The position numbers and the translations under genes were made by a program. Below the pieces are notes generated by a model. The model did no database searches. It was not told the DNA's origin and saw only the letters and a list, made by a program, of their open reading frames with translations. Shown here one piece after another: positions 1 through 8,292 of a stretch of 64,000 nucleotides of DNA (positions within the stretch are counted from its first letter, which is position 1; each line of letters begins with the position of its first letter). This stretch comes from Symbiodinium natans (lineage: Eukaryota; Sar; Dinophyceae; Suessiales; Symbiodiniaceae): NCBI GenBank assembly GCA_905221605.1, contig CAJNDS010000117.1:126001-190000 (forward strand), written 5' to 3'.

Positions 1-1244
1 GCAGCGGAGCGGCTGCCTGAACGGATCGGAGCGGATCGGACCGGATCGATCATCGCAGCATCACATTTGACACGTGGTGGTGCTGGATCTATGCCTACAC
101 AGGCTGGACTCGAGCATCGCACGTGGAGGGCGACGGACACAGCTTTGCAGTTGAGGCTTGTAGAATTGTAGAATCCAAATAGGGCAGACGCAAGTTAGTT
201 CAGACAAAGAAAACACACTTTTGGACAACGGGTTTCTGGGAAAGGATGGGAAAGGTTTGTCTCAGTGATAAGCTATGCGTCAAAACAAAGGTTTCTAGGA
301 CAGCAAAGTAAGGTTTTTAAATTAGAATGGCAGACGCAAGGGCTCATAGTCTGACCTTGCTACTGACACCATCACGATTGCGATGGGGGCAGTGAGAGGG
401 GAAGCTAGCTAAATTGTGCAGTTCTGGTGTGTGTTACGCTACAAAAAGCAAACGTCTGTGCAAAACTTTAGTTTCCGAGCCCCAAAATGAAGCTTTGATT
501 CGAAGCATCTGTTTCGATGCCTTGCCAGACTTGCATCTATGCCCTTCCAATGCTGAGGCAGCTGCAGGAGCATTGCCTTCTGGCAAAGTGCCTGGGTCCT
601 TGGATTACTCGTGCTCAGATGTGCTGAGTGTCCCTTGCAGCACTTGCACATGGGCTGTGACTGGGCTTCAGTTGCTTTTTGTAGTCAGGCCTTGGCATGA
701 CATCCTTGGTAGAGCCCTGAGCTGGACAAAGCTACACCATGATCCCTGCCGCACACTCGGAGCCCCACAGGTCATTGCTGTGAACAAGCTCGGGGACGGC
801 AAGGTCCCTTGGCACCTTCGTTTCCAGAACTTGAACTTATCACTTGGGGCTTCGGAGGCCCCATGGAGCAACGAGCGGTTTGACGAAGTGAAAGCGAAAA
901 CCACCGCGATGAGCTGAGCAGTTGGGAGCGGAGAAAGAGAAGAAAGAGCTGGAACAAAGAGAGAGAGTGTCTGTCTTTCCCATGTTGGCTCAAGTCGATC
1001 CAACTTCCAAGCTAGACAATCTGCTGGCCAGGGTGCCCTTAAGTAGTGTAGAAGGAAAGGGTCGTGGATCCTAATCAGAAAAAGGGAACTTCAACTGAGA
1101 GTCTGGATGCTGGACGATGTTGGCATTGTGCAGCCTCAAATCAAGACACCATGAATTTGAGATTCGGGACTCGAAGCCGAAGCTTCGCAACACTCTGTCT
1201 TACTTTCCCAGAAATTTCAATAACCTTCAGCTAAGGCACATTCC
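1..1244. other. Flanking DNA, no supported gene
   Basis: Only open frames without recognisable motifs lie here, the longest about 167 codons and starting at a non-ATG codon. Short overlapping repeats of a GGATCGGA-like unit occur at about 20-55. A purine-rich stretch lies at about 915-970. The one notable site is the spliced-leader-like sequence at 980-994. The region ends at the left terminus of the retroelement at 1245. Confidence 0.5.
980..994 (+). other. Possible relic of the dinoflagellate spliced leader
   Basis: CCATGTTGGCTCAAG matches 14 of the last 15 bases of the dinoflagellate trans-spliced leader (CCATTTTGGCTCAAG). Leader relics mark retroposed mRNAs in dinoflagellate genomes. The bases further upstream do not match the rest of the leader, so chance remains possible. 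Confidence 0.3.
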
Positions 1245-1364
1245 TACTCATGTGTAGAGTTTGGCAGGCTCTGGGTGCACATGTATCATTTCTATTACCG
1301 ACCCGCCTTTTGGTTCAAAGCACCTCGGCTGTGAGCCAAAACGGCAAGACAGATTTTTCTGTCC
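1245..1364 (+). repeat. Split direct repeat A1 (left terminus)
   Basis: These 120 bp are identical to 10413-10532 at a constant offset of 9168. Similarity stops abruptly at both ends: the left flank is CACATTCC, while the second copy is preceded by GAATGAAATG, the end of B1. On the minus strand it contains GCCGTTTTGGCTCA, one mismatch from an internal part of the dinoflagellate spliced leader. Confidence 0.9.
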
Positions 1365-1406
1365 TGCTGAGCTTTCTGAGTGTCAATAAGGGAGTCTCCC
1401 CTTAGT

Positions 1407-1979
1407 ATGACACATCCTCATGCGGGTTTTGAGGCGAACCTCGAAACCTACTTTGCACTTGTTAGTGCCTATCATACTGATGAGGTGGTGTTGGCGACGG
1501 TGGCCTACCTGGACTTTGCGAGCCACTTGCGAGCCGTATTCCAGGACCATGGGTTTGTCGGGGCAATCTCAGTCTGGAGTTCTGCAGTCGAGATCCAACA
1601 CTATCCTCCAGCCCCCGACCGCATCCCGGAACTCCCAGGAGTGTTGCCTCCGGTTCGGGTGGTTCCTTGCGTTCAGGAGGATTGCGTCAGGTGCAACGCT
1701 AAACGGGGTGGATTCCAGTTCCCCTTTATCGGCCTGTTTAGTCGCAAAAGGGTGCTCGTGCTTCCAGGGACAGCGCCGCGTGATGCCTGGGCCCAAGCAC
1801 ATGCTAGCACCGAGAAGCTTACCTGGGCAGAGATCCAGCATGCTCGGTCTTTCTTGGATGTGGGCGAGATTTTGCCGTTCCACGCGAACATGCTCATTGC
1901 AGCAATTCAGAACCAGTCACACCCCAGGGCGGCTTCCCTGGGCGAGCGGAGACCGGCGCTGGAAGGAGCCAGCCTATGA
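1407..1979 (+). CDS. Retroelement ORF 1, unknown function
   Basis: A 190-residue frame from the first ATG after repeat A1 to a TGA that overlaps the next ATG as ATGA (1976-1979). I do not recognise the family. Visible parts are a mixed helical N-terminal half (FEANLETYFALVSAYHT...) and a small basic patch with CVQEDCVRCNAKRG at about residues 87-100, which could bind metal through its cysteines. The composition is proteinaceous and frame use is consistent throughout. Its place between the terminal repeat and the recombinase gene suggests an element-specific accessory or N-terminal Gag-like protein. The same frame is open upstream to a GTG at 1380, but the ATG at 1407 is the natural eukaryotic start. 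Confidence 0.5.
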   Translation: MTHPHAGFEANLETYFALVSAYHTDEVVLATVAYLDFASHLRAVFQDHGFVGAISVWSSAVEIQHYPPAPDRIPELPGVLPPVRVVPCVQEDCVRCNAKRGGFQFPFIGLFSRKRVLVLPGTAPRDAWAQAHASTEKLTWAEIQHARSFLDVGEILPFHANMLIAAIQNQSHPRAASLGERRPALEGASL

Positions 1980-3751
1980 GCCAGTGGCGTCGTGGCAGTA
2001 CGGGAGAGTTTACTCCAGGGCGCGTGCTGGCAGAACCCTTTGGCATTGGCTGGGCGCAGTTCAGGCGGGGGAGCCTGTCATCCCTTCCGCTTGCAGCTCC
2101 TGTGGACTCCCCTCCTTCTTTCGTTGCACCAGTTGCTCCGTCCCCTGCTGCTTGGAATGCCAGTTGGCCGGCTGTTTGTCGTGCTAGGCTCAAATTCTGG
2201 GGTGGAGCAGGCCTCTGTTTCTTCGCCATGCCGGGAATCTACGAGGCGCAGGCCATGGAGGCAAAGGAACCGCTAGCAGATCCGCCCACCACCAGCAGCT
2301 CTGGGGAGGTTGACCCAAGTAGCCAGGTGGCGACATGGCGTGCAGCCTTCTGTTTGCAGGACGATGGTGACTTTGCCTACGCCTTCCGTTCGTATGCCAA
2401 TGCGTTGGACATGGCTGGTCGGAATGTGGCTGAGGCTTGGGCACGTGCACGCGCCGCAGTAGAGCTCAACAGCCCTGACGTGGGCCTGGTGCACGCTGCT
2501 GCCGGCGCAGCTCGCCCCACGACCGACTGCGCCGTCTTCCAAGCTTGCACTAGCGTCAAAGCCAAGGGTGGTGGCCGGCAAACCCCGGGTAGGGCAGAAA
2601 GCAGCCAAGCCCAGGAAACCCCAGGCCGCGGATGCGTCAGGGCAGGCGGGGGCGACTTGGCAAACTTCTTTGTGGCCTCGGGTGCATTTCGTCCGGCTGG
2701 GGCGCTTACCCCAGCGAGAGACAGCCTTTGCTTGCGGGTGGCCGCCCAGAAATGCCAGGCAGCAGAAGAGGCCACGGTGAAGAGGGCCCTCACCACTTTG
2801 GCGGAGCTCAAGCAGTTCCAGATCCTGCGAGGTCGCGTAGATGGCTTGGCAGATTTGGATCTGGTGGATTTGGATGCTTTTCTGCAGAGTGGCACACAGG
2901 CACCGGGACGAGCAATCCAGTCACTTCGTTGGTTCAATGGCGCAGCATCCTTGGTATGGCCGGTATCCCAGCTCGTGTATGAGCCCAGGCCGCAATCAAG
3001 CCGGAAACCTTCAGGACAAGCGATTCCAGCGGAACCCGCGATGTTAACATTGCTTGACGATCGGATCGAGACCGTGAATTTGGTGGGCGATGCCAGATGG
3101 TCTGCCCTGCTGGGGCAATGGCTGGTTGCGGTCGGAGTTGTCCGATTCGCCCACGTTAAACGCTCGTGTTGCCTCCGAATCTCAGAATCCACAATGCACT
3201 GCATGTGTCCTAGGGGAAAGCAGCGTAGGCTGCGAGGAGGCTTCCTGTGGTCTGTTCCGGCCCGCTTTGGCAGCGGCTGGGATTGGTCTGCGGCATGGCA
3301 GGCCGCGTGGGAGGCTTTGCCGCCATCAAGACGTTCGGGTGCTGGGATGGCCTTTGACCAGGAAGGCTACCCGTGGAGCATGGCGTCGTCCGTGGCAGCG
3401 ACCCAGGACGAGATGGTGAGCGTGACGGCCGATGTTGAGAAGCTCACCTCATATTCATGGCGGCGAGTAATGCCGTCGGCTGGTGTGCTCCTTCGTCTAA
3501 CCCCGCGTGAGTTGAACGCGCTGGGGGATTGGGTCGACAAGGCAGGCTTGGAGGGCGCGGAGAAAATGCCAGTTCACTATGCGGCCACCAAGTACCATGA
3601 GTCAGTGCGTATTAAGCATTTGGTTTATGCGGCCATGCTGGAAATGCGTCACAAGGCCACTTGGAACGACGTGGTGCAGGAGGACGTGGATGCAGCTTTG
3701 CAGTACGCCCCCTTTGCAGCGACTGAGGCCCTGAGGCAGGAACCACGGTGA
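1976..3751 (+). CDS. Tyrosine recombinase of the DIRS-like element
   Basis: 591 codons. The C-terminal third has the tyrosine-recombinase pattern: an arm- or core-binding helical region around residues 285-325 (DLDAFLQSGTQAPGRAIQSL); box I Arg in GVVRFAHVKRS (Arg390, codon 3143); a basic beta-hairpin RGKQRRLRGG (Lys415); box II YSWRR (Arg496) in place of the usual HxxR; LGDW in place of LGHW or LGHS; and the probable nucleophile in MPVHYA (Tyr535, codon 3578). In DIRS-order elements this enzyme integrates the circular DNA product without making target duplications. The N-terminal 270 residues are low-complexity and unrecognised, and the coding frame at about 2570-2780 is ambiguous. The start overlaps the previous stop by four bases (ATGA). 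Loss of the box II His may be natural variation. Confidence 0.7.
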   Translation: MSQWRRGSTGEFTPGRVLAEPFGIGWAQFRRGSLSSLPLAAPVDSPPSFVAPVAPSPAAWNASWPAVCRARLKFWGGAGLCFFAMPGIYEAQAMEAKEPLADPPTTSSSGEVDPSSQVATWRAAFCLQDDGDFAYAFRSYANALDMAGRNVAEAWARARAAVELNSPDVGLVHAAAGAARPTTDCAVFQACTSVKAKGGGRQTPGRAESSQAQETPGRGCVRAGGGDLANFFVASGAFRPAGALTPARDSLCLRVAAQKCQAAEEATVKRALTTLAELKQFQILRGRVDGLADLDLVDLDAFLQSGTQAPGRAIQSLRWFNGAASLVWPVSQLVYEPRPQSSRKPSGQAIPAEPAMLTLLDDRIETVNLVGDARWSALLGQWLVAVGVVRFAHVKRSCCLRISESTMHCMCPRGKQRRLRGGFLWSVPARFGSGWDWSAAWQAAWEALPPSRRSGAGMAFDQEGYPWSMASSVAATQDEMVSVTADVEKLTSYSWRRVMPSAGVLLRLTPRELNALGDWVDKAGLEGAEKMPVHYAATKYHESVRIKHLVYAAMLEMRHKATWNDVVQEDVDAALQYAPFAATEALRQEPR

Positions 3752-3862
3752 TCTGGCGCCACCCAACGCAGGGGGGCGGGGAGAGGGCGTTTAGCCTCAA
3801 GCTTTCACCAAAAATGAAGAAGAGGCTGATTTCCCAATCCCGACAGGCAAGGGCAGCGAGAA

Positions 3863-5019
3863 GTGATTCCAGCCGGTCGAGCCCCTCAGCCCTCAGCGGC
3901 AGCCAACTCCCCACCGTATCCGCGCGAGCCAGCCTCAACATATGTTCTTCAGGGCAAGGTGGCATCGAATGTCTTGCGCGATGGTCTTCGTGTTTGCCAA
4001 GACTTTAATGTTCAGGGGAGTTGCCCCCGCGGCCAAGCTTGCAAGGAACAGCACAGGTGTGGAGCAGTGCAGCGGTCAGGACGTGTCTGCGGAGGCCATC
4101 ATCCCGCAGTCCATTGCAAGAGCTCCAAGATCCGTTTGGCCCCAGAGCCGGCCACGAAGGCGATGCCAGTCAAGCCCAAGCCGGAACCGGGACAGAAGTC
4201 CATGCCCAAGAAGCGGGCCGTGGCAGCGGAGAGCTGGCCGGGGGAGCGACCCCCGAAGAGGCGAGCCTCAGTCGGAGCCCAGGCAGAGAAACCAGCTGGA
4301 GCAGTCTTCGATCGATGGGCTACGGGCAAGTCAGTTGAGCCTCCTACACTGATTTGGACCAGCCGGTCCGGCGGACAGCTGTGGCTTTCCGGGCTTCCTA
4401 CGGCAACCAACCTGCAGCACTTCCCCAAGGTCTCGCTGCAGGTCTGCTGCCTGAGCAAAGGAAGGGAGACACCCTTCCGGGGGCTAAGCTTCGCCAGTTC
4501 GACATCGCCAACCGCCGAGTGCGGGAGAACGACTGGAGCAAGACTTTGTCGGCGATTAAACACACGTTGTGGGCTGGGGATCATGTCTTGCTCCATTGTA
4601 TGGCCGGCAGGCATCGCGGGGCATCAGTGGGAGTGGTCGCGAGGGCGCTCTTGGCGCGAGAGTCAGTGGAAACCTCGGAGAGTGCTATTCGTAACAACAG
4701 AGGTATCGAGTTCGACAAAGCAGTGCGCCAGGACAACACGCTTGGCAGGTGGTGCCATGAAACCGTGTGTCGTGGCAAGATCGGGGTGCCAGGCCCGGAA
4801 GTGGTAGGCTATGTGGCCACGGAGAACAGCAACGTGCATCTCCAGCTTCATTCCGGGGCACCCTTGTGTACTCATCACCAGCAGACAGGTATCGGACGGC
4901 TGCGCAGCCCCATGACAACCACGGACCCCTTCGAGGCCGCGGCATGGGGTCGACCGTCCTGCATTCCTTGCTTCGCGAACGCTTCAGTGACTTGGAGCCT
5001 CGAAGAGTTGGCATCGTAG
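3863..5019 (+). pseudogene. CCCH finger plus Cys-dependent phosphatase-like protein, frameshifted
   Basis: Frame 2 gives a basic, proline-rich protein with a canonical CCCH finger at 3995-4117 (C-x8-C-x5-C-x3-H), followed by a Cys/His tail ending VCGGHHPAVHC. From about 4375 comes a dual-specificity-phosphatase-like start, LWLSGLPTATNLQHFPKVSL. Between about 4480 and 4500 the sense moves to frame 1, where RRVRENDWSKTLSAIKHTL leads to the P-loop HCMAGRHRGA. This fits the HCxxGxxR signature (Cys codon 4597, Arg codon 4615). The frame closes at 5019. This superfamily includes protein phosphatases and RNA 5'-triphosphatases (capping enzyme, PIR1); which applies is unknown. No good ATG opens the frame. 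It may be expressed as an extension of the recombinase ORF, or a frame break at about 3750-3860 hides the start. Confidence 0.65.
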
Positions 5020-5433
5020 GTGAACACTTATAAGTGCGGTCAGAGCGAGAGAGTCAGACAAAAAGTAAGGTGCGCCCATCCCTCAGTCTGTCGCCATGTG
5101 GGCCATGGTTGAGTTGCATCAGTGTCACATGTGAGTGCAAAGCAGGCTGTGCTGTGTGCGTTTCTCTCTCGCCTCATCTTTCTTCTGCTGCTCCCCCCGT
5201 TACTTTGCTCCGTTACTCTTCGGCTGTTCTTCTCTGCCCATGCTTTTGCCAGCCATTCGCACCGGGGTCGTACCGGGGAGAACGAGCTTCAATCCGAGAA
5301 GGGGTAGCCACTAGAAAGGGGCCCATACCTGGACAGTTCTGCTCGAGTTTGTGCGAGGAGCCGCGCGAGTCCACCGAGACAGGAGGCGACCTGCAGGTGT
5401 GTTTCGGGGGAGTGGCCCCCCCTTGAGTGAACC
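5020..5433 (+). other. Untranslated spacer before the gag-like ORF
   Basis: There is no credible ORF. The stretch is pyrimidine-rich at about 5155-5235 (TCTCTCTCGCC and CTGCTGCTCC tracts) and ends in a good initiation context, AACCATGG, at 5434. It could be a 5' leader or carry a trans-splicing acceptor for a separate downstream mRNA. Confidence 0.4.
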
Positions 5434-6669
5434 ATGGCTTCGGTAGCATTGGTGCCTAGGGTGCAGCACGATGTGAAACAAGCCTTGGAGACTTTGCAAA
5501 GCAACTTCAGCTTGAGTGAGCAAATCATTAAAGCCATCCTCGCCACAGGAATCCAGAACTTGGAGGAGTTTCGTTACCTCTGGGATACAGAGGAAGGCGT
5601 GGAACGATGGGTCACTAAGCTTTCGCTTGGGGACCAAAGTTTGCTGATGACAGCAAGACTTCGTCGAGCATGGGCAGCCGCAAAAGTATACTATCAGCAA
5701 ATTGAACAGGATAGGTCGAAAGTAGCCCTGGCCGACCTCGACTCCATGCTTGAAGAAGGTGAACTCCGGGATGCTAAGACTGCGTTCTGGCTTAGGTACA
5801 AAATGAGATTCCCGGCGGAAGTGCACCCGGCAGACGCTGTTGTTTCCAGGGTTGCCCGGGAACTCTCGAAGCGCATGCTGTGCGTGTACAATGTCTGGAA
5901 GGTGCGATCTCTGCAGTTCCAGATGGGGTCATCGCAGAAACGCCGTAAGGTGGGAGAAGGCCTTTTCACAGAGGAGGCCGACCACGACGAGGCGTTTAAC
6001 ATGGATGTCGACACCTACTTGGCCAAGCTACAGACTCTCATGATCGCGTGCGCTTTGGCGGGAACAGCCCCACTTCTTACAGGGGTACCGGACCCGAAAG
6101 CCGAGAACGTACTGGGCGCCAACTCCACAGAGTTTGTGGAGGTCCCGCTGGACATTGCTTTTGCCTACTTGATCAGGGCCCGCAAGGCAGCCTTCTCCAT
6201 GCCTCCGAACAAACGCTTGCCATGGATCCAAGCGAGGGACGCAGAGGAGCGTGCAGAATGGGTCTCCAAGTTCAGGGAAGGTACCAAGTCGTTGGGGACC
6301 GTGATCCGCGAACTCATGGAGGCCAGGGACGCGCACTGGCTGCCAACCCAGGGGTTTGACCCTGGAGTTTCCCACGTTACCGTCCCCCAACCACCGAACC
6401 CCCCTAAAGGAGACAAGGGGGGTAGGACGGACGCGGGACAGCAGCAGCCATCCAAATTTCAATTGGGGCCGATCGTGGCGGGCAAGCAGACAGCTAAGTG
6501 TCTCAAAGACGGCAAGATGCTGTGCCCGGCTTTCCAGGTAGGCAAGTGCAAAGAGAAAGCTTGCAGCAAGGGCTTGCACCGGTGCGCCGTGGTATTAAGA
6601 GGCGAGCGAGTTTGCGGGAGCCCGTCGCACCACGCGGCAGCGTGCAAGGCTAAGTTGAAGGCCAATTGA
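5434..6669 (+). CDS. Gag-like protein with CCCH-type zinc module
   Basis: 411 codons from an ATG in strong context. The N-terminal 300 residues are mostly helical and charged, as in capsid-like proteins (for example VKQALETLQSNFSLSEQ and ELSKRMLCVYNVWKV). A proline/glycine linker at about residues 310-345 precedes a Cys/His module (codons 6523-6645): CPAFQVGKCKEKACSKGLH, a near-CCCH spacing, then RVCGSPSHHAAAC. The module and its tail resemble the one at 3995-4117, so the element carries two related zinc domains. Family knowledge would predict CCHC knuckles in Gag; none is present. The ORF stops at a single TGA (6667-6669), beyond which the same frame stays open to 8292. Confidence 0.6.
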   Translation: MASVALVPRVQHDVKQALETLQSNFSLSEQIIKAILATGIQNLEEFRYLWDTEEGVERWVTKLSLGDQSLLMTARLRRAWAAAKVYYQQIEQDRSKVALADLDSMLEEGELRDAKTAFWLRYKMRFPAEVHPADAVVSRVARELSKRMLCVYNVWKVRSLQFQMGSSQKRRKVGEGLFTEEADHDEAFNMDVDTYLAKLQTLMIACALAGTAPLLTGVPDPKAENVLGANSTEFVEVPLDIAFAYLIRARKAAFSMPPNKRLPWIQARDAEERAEWVSKFREGTKSLGTVIRELMEARDAHWLPTQGFDPGVSHVTVPQPPNPPKGDKGGRTDAGQQQPSKFQLGPIVAGKQTAKCLKDGKMLCPAFQVGKCKEKACSKGLHRCAVVLRGERVCGSPSHHAAACKAKLKAN

Positions 6670-8292
6670 TGGGGGCCTGGGGAGGCCGGGGAGGAGGCCG
6701 AACCAGGGGAATCCGGTGAGGAGACGCCGGTCCTCCCAGGTGCGCCGCTGATGGCAGACTTGATGTGCGGGCCGAACCTGCCGTTGGCTACAGCTTTTCT
6801 TTTCTGCGGGTGGCGTTGTCTGCCTGTGGACCTCTTACTAGACCCCTCGCACGACTTGGCTGACTCAGCTCGGCAGGAGTCAGTGCGCGAGCAGCTGGAG
6901 GACGTGGTATTTCTAGCAGCAGCGTTGGATTGTTCCACGAAATCCAGGGCCAGGGAGATTCCAAAGTCATTCAAGGATGGCCGGGAGATGCCCCGGCCAC
7001 TGAGGAGCGATCGTCATCCTGAAGGTCTGCCAGATCTCCCGCTAGCCGACCAGAGACGAGTGTCCAGAGACAACTTGGCATGTGCTTTCATCTTGGAAGA
7101 GATGGACAAGATAGTGGCGAGGGGGGGGGGAGCCCTTCGCGAGAATCCACTTCGCAGCCTGCATTGGGAGCTAGCCAAGGAGAAGGCTATGGCTGCAACA
7201 GGTGTCTGGTATGACACCACCTATGCGGCATGCTGCTTCATGGGCGCGAGATGTAAGCAGCAGCGTTTGCGCCACAACATCCAGGAGATTGCAGACTGGC
7301 CGGTGCTGGAATGTCACCATCTGCATAGGGCAGATGAATGGGAGCCGTGGATCGACGACGAGGGCCAGACAGTCTACCCCTCCAAGGAAGAGGCCGAGTA
7401 CACGGCTTTTCTGGGCTTTGCCATTGCTGTCTCGGTCTCCTGGTGGGCGGCGCGCAATGGATTCGCAAAGCTACAGGTCATGCGTTGGCCAACCTACGAG
7501 TGTGTGGGACGGCGCGAGCACTGGATTGACCTCGACCCCCGCTGTCTCAGGGAACGGAGCATGGCACCGTTGGCTATCAGCTTGGGGTTGCGTCCGACAC
7601 GCGCCGAGTGGCGCAGTCGTACGCCTACCAGATGCTCCGTGGAGAGTTGCCTCCAACCGGACAAGAGCCTTTCTCCAGGGACAGTATATGTGGGTCGTGG
7701 TCATCATTCCCATCGGCTGCCAGTCACTAAGTGGGCATCGCCGTATGTCCCGGGGCACAATTGTGCAATGTCAGACTGGCTCCCCCAATACATTGAGCAC
7801 ATCATGACCTCCGGCTTGAAAGAGGACCTTGCGGAGCTGTGTGGTTGCAGGCTGGCGTGCGACTGCCCAGCACAATCACCGTGCGAAGCGGATGTGTTGG
7901 CAGGGCTTACGTTCACACATGTGGTTTGCAATGGCCAGGACCAGGCCAAGCCCAAGGCGAAGCGCCGCAAGCAGCCCCGAGGACGACAGGCTGTGGCGGC
8001 GATCTTGGGTGCTGCTGGCATTCCTCCTACAGTCGGAGCCGTGATCCCCTATACGACACAGGAGGCGGTGGTGCTGGCGTTCAGGAGTTTGTACCCTGGC
8101 GACTATTTCCAGAACTTTCTCTTCCCGTTGATCGAAGACTTGGTGAATGCCCCTCCCTTCACCTGTTTTCCGCAGTGGCTCCGATCCCAGGAGAAGCCCT
8201 GGGACGGGGCGCTGGGACCTATTCTGTCCCCGACACACCAGAGATTGCTGATGCGAACGGCAGAAGGGCAACAGGCCGGTGCTGTCGCATAA
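6670..8292 (+). CDS. Pol N-terminal part: C5-methyltransferase-like and DUF4326-like domains
   Basis: Open in the gag frame right after the TGA; the first ATG is at 6751. Residues are counted from that ATG. Motif I-like LMCGPNLPLATAFLFCGW (4-21); motif IV-like ALDCSTKSRARE with Cys61 where C5-methyltransferases have PCQ; motif VI-like RENP (130-133); motif VIII-like KQQRLRHN (169-176). The classical PC and ENV residues are only partly kept, so activity is uncertain. Residues about 312-388 (VYVGRGH...TKWASPY...CDCPAQSPCEADVLAGL) follow the pattern of DUF4326 (sKWgNP...CwC...CHgdvL), a family of unknown function. A run of ten G at 7121-7130 is kept in frame. The ORF ends at TAA 8290-8292, but sense continues in another frame. 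Confidence 0.6.
   Translation, partial: WGPGEAGEEAEPGESGEETPVLPGAPLMADLMCGPNLPLATAFLFCGWRCLPVDLLLDPSHDLADSARQESVREQLEDVVFLAAALDCSTKSRAREIPKSFKDGREMPRPLRSDRHPEGLPDLPLADQRRVSRDNLACAFILEEMDKIVARGGGALRENPLRSLHWELAKEKAMAATGVWYDTTYAACCFMGARCKQQRLRHNIQEIADWPVLECHHLHRADEWEPWIDDEGQTVYPSKEEAEYTAFLGFAIAVSVSWWAARNGFAKLQVMRWPTYECVGRREHWIDLDPRCLRERSMAPLAISLGLRPTRAEWRSRTPTRCSVESCLQPDKSLSPGTVYVGRGHHSHRLPVTKWASPYVPGHNCAMSDWLPQYIEHIMTSGLKEDLAELCGCRLACDCPAQSPCEADVLAGLTFTHVVCNGQDQAKPKAKRRKQPRGRQAVAAILGAAGIPPTVGAVIPYTTQEAVVLAFRSLYPGDYFQNFLFPLIEDLVNAPPFTCFPQWLRSQEKPWDGALGPILSPTHQRLLMRTAEGQQAGAVA

Noticed and set aside
1420-2187. A 255-codon plus-strand frame overlapping ORF 1 and the recombinase start
   Set aside because: Trp/Arg/Ser-rich composition of a shadow frame; the frames at 1407 and 1976 have protein-like composition and recognisable motifs.
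2377-3204. A 275-codon minus-strand frame opposite the recombinase
   Set aside because: Antisense shadow of a GC-rich coding region; Arg/Ser/Pro-rich and without motifs.
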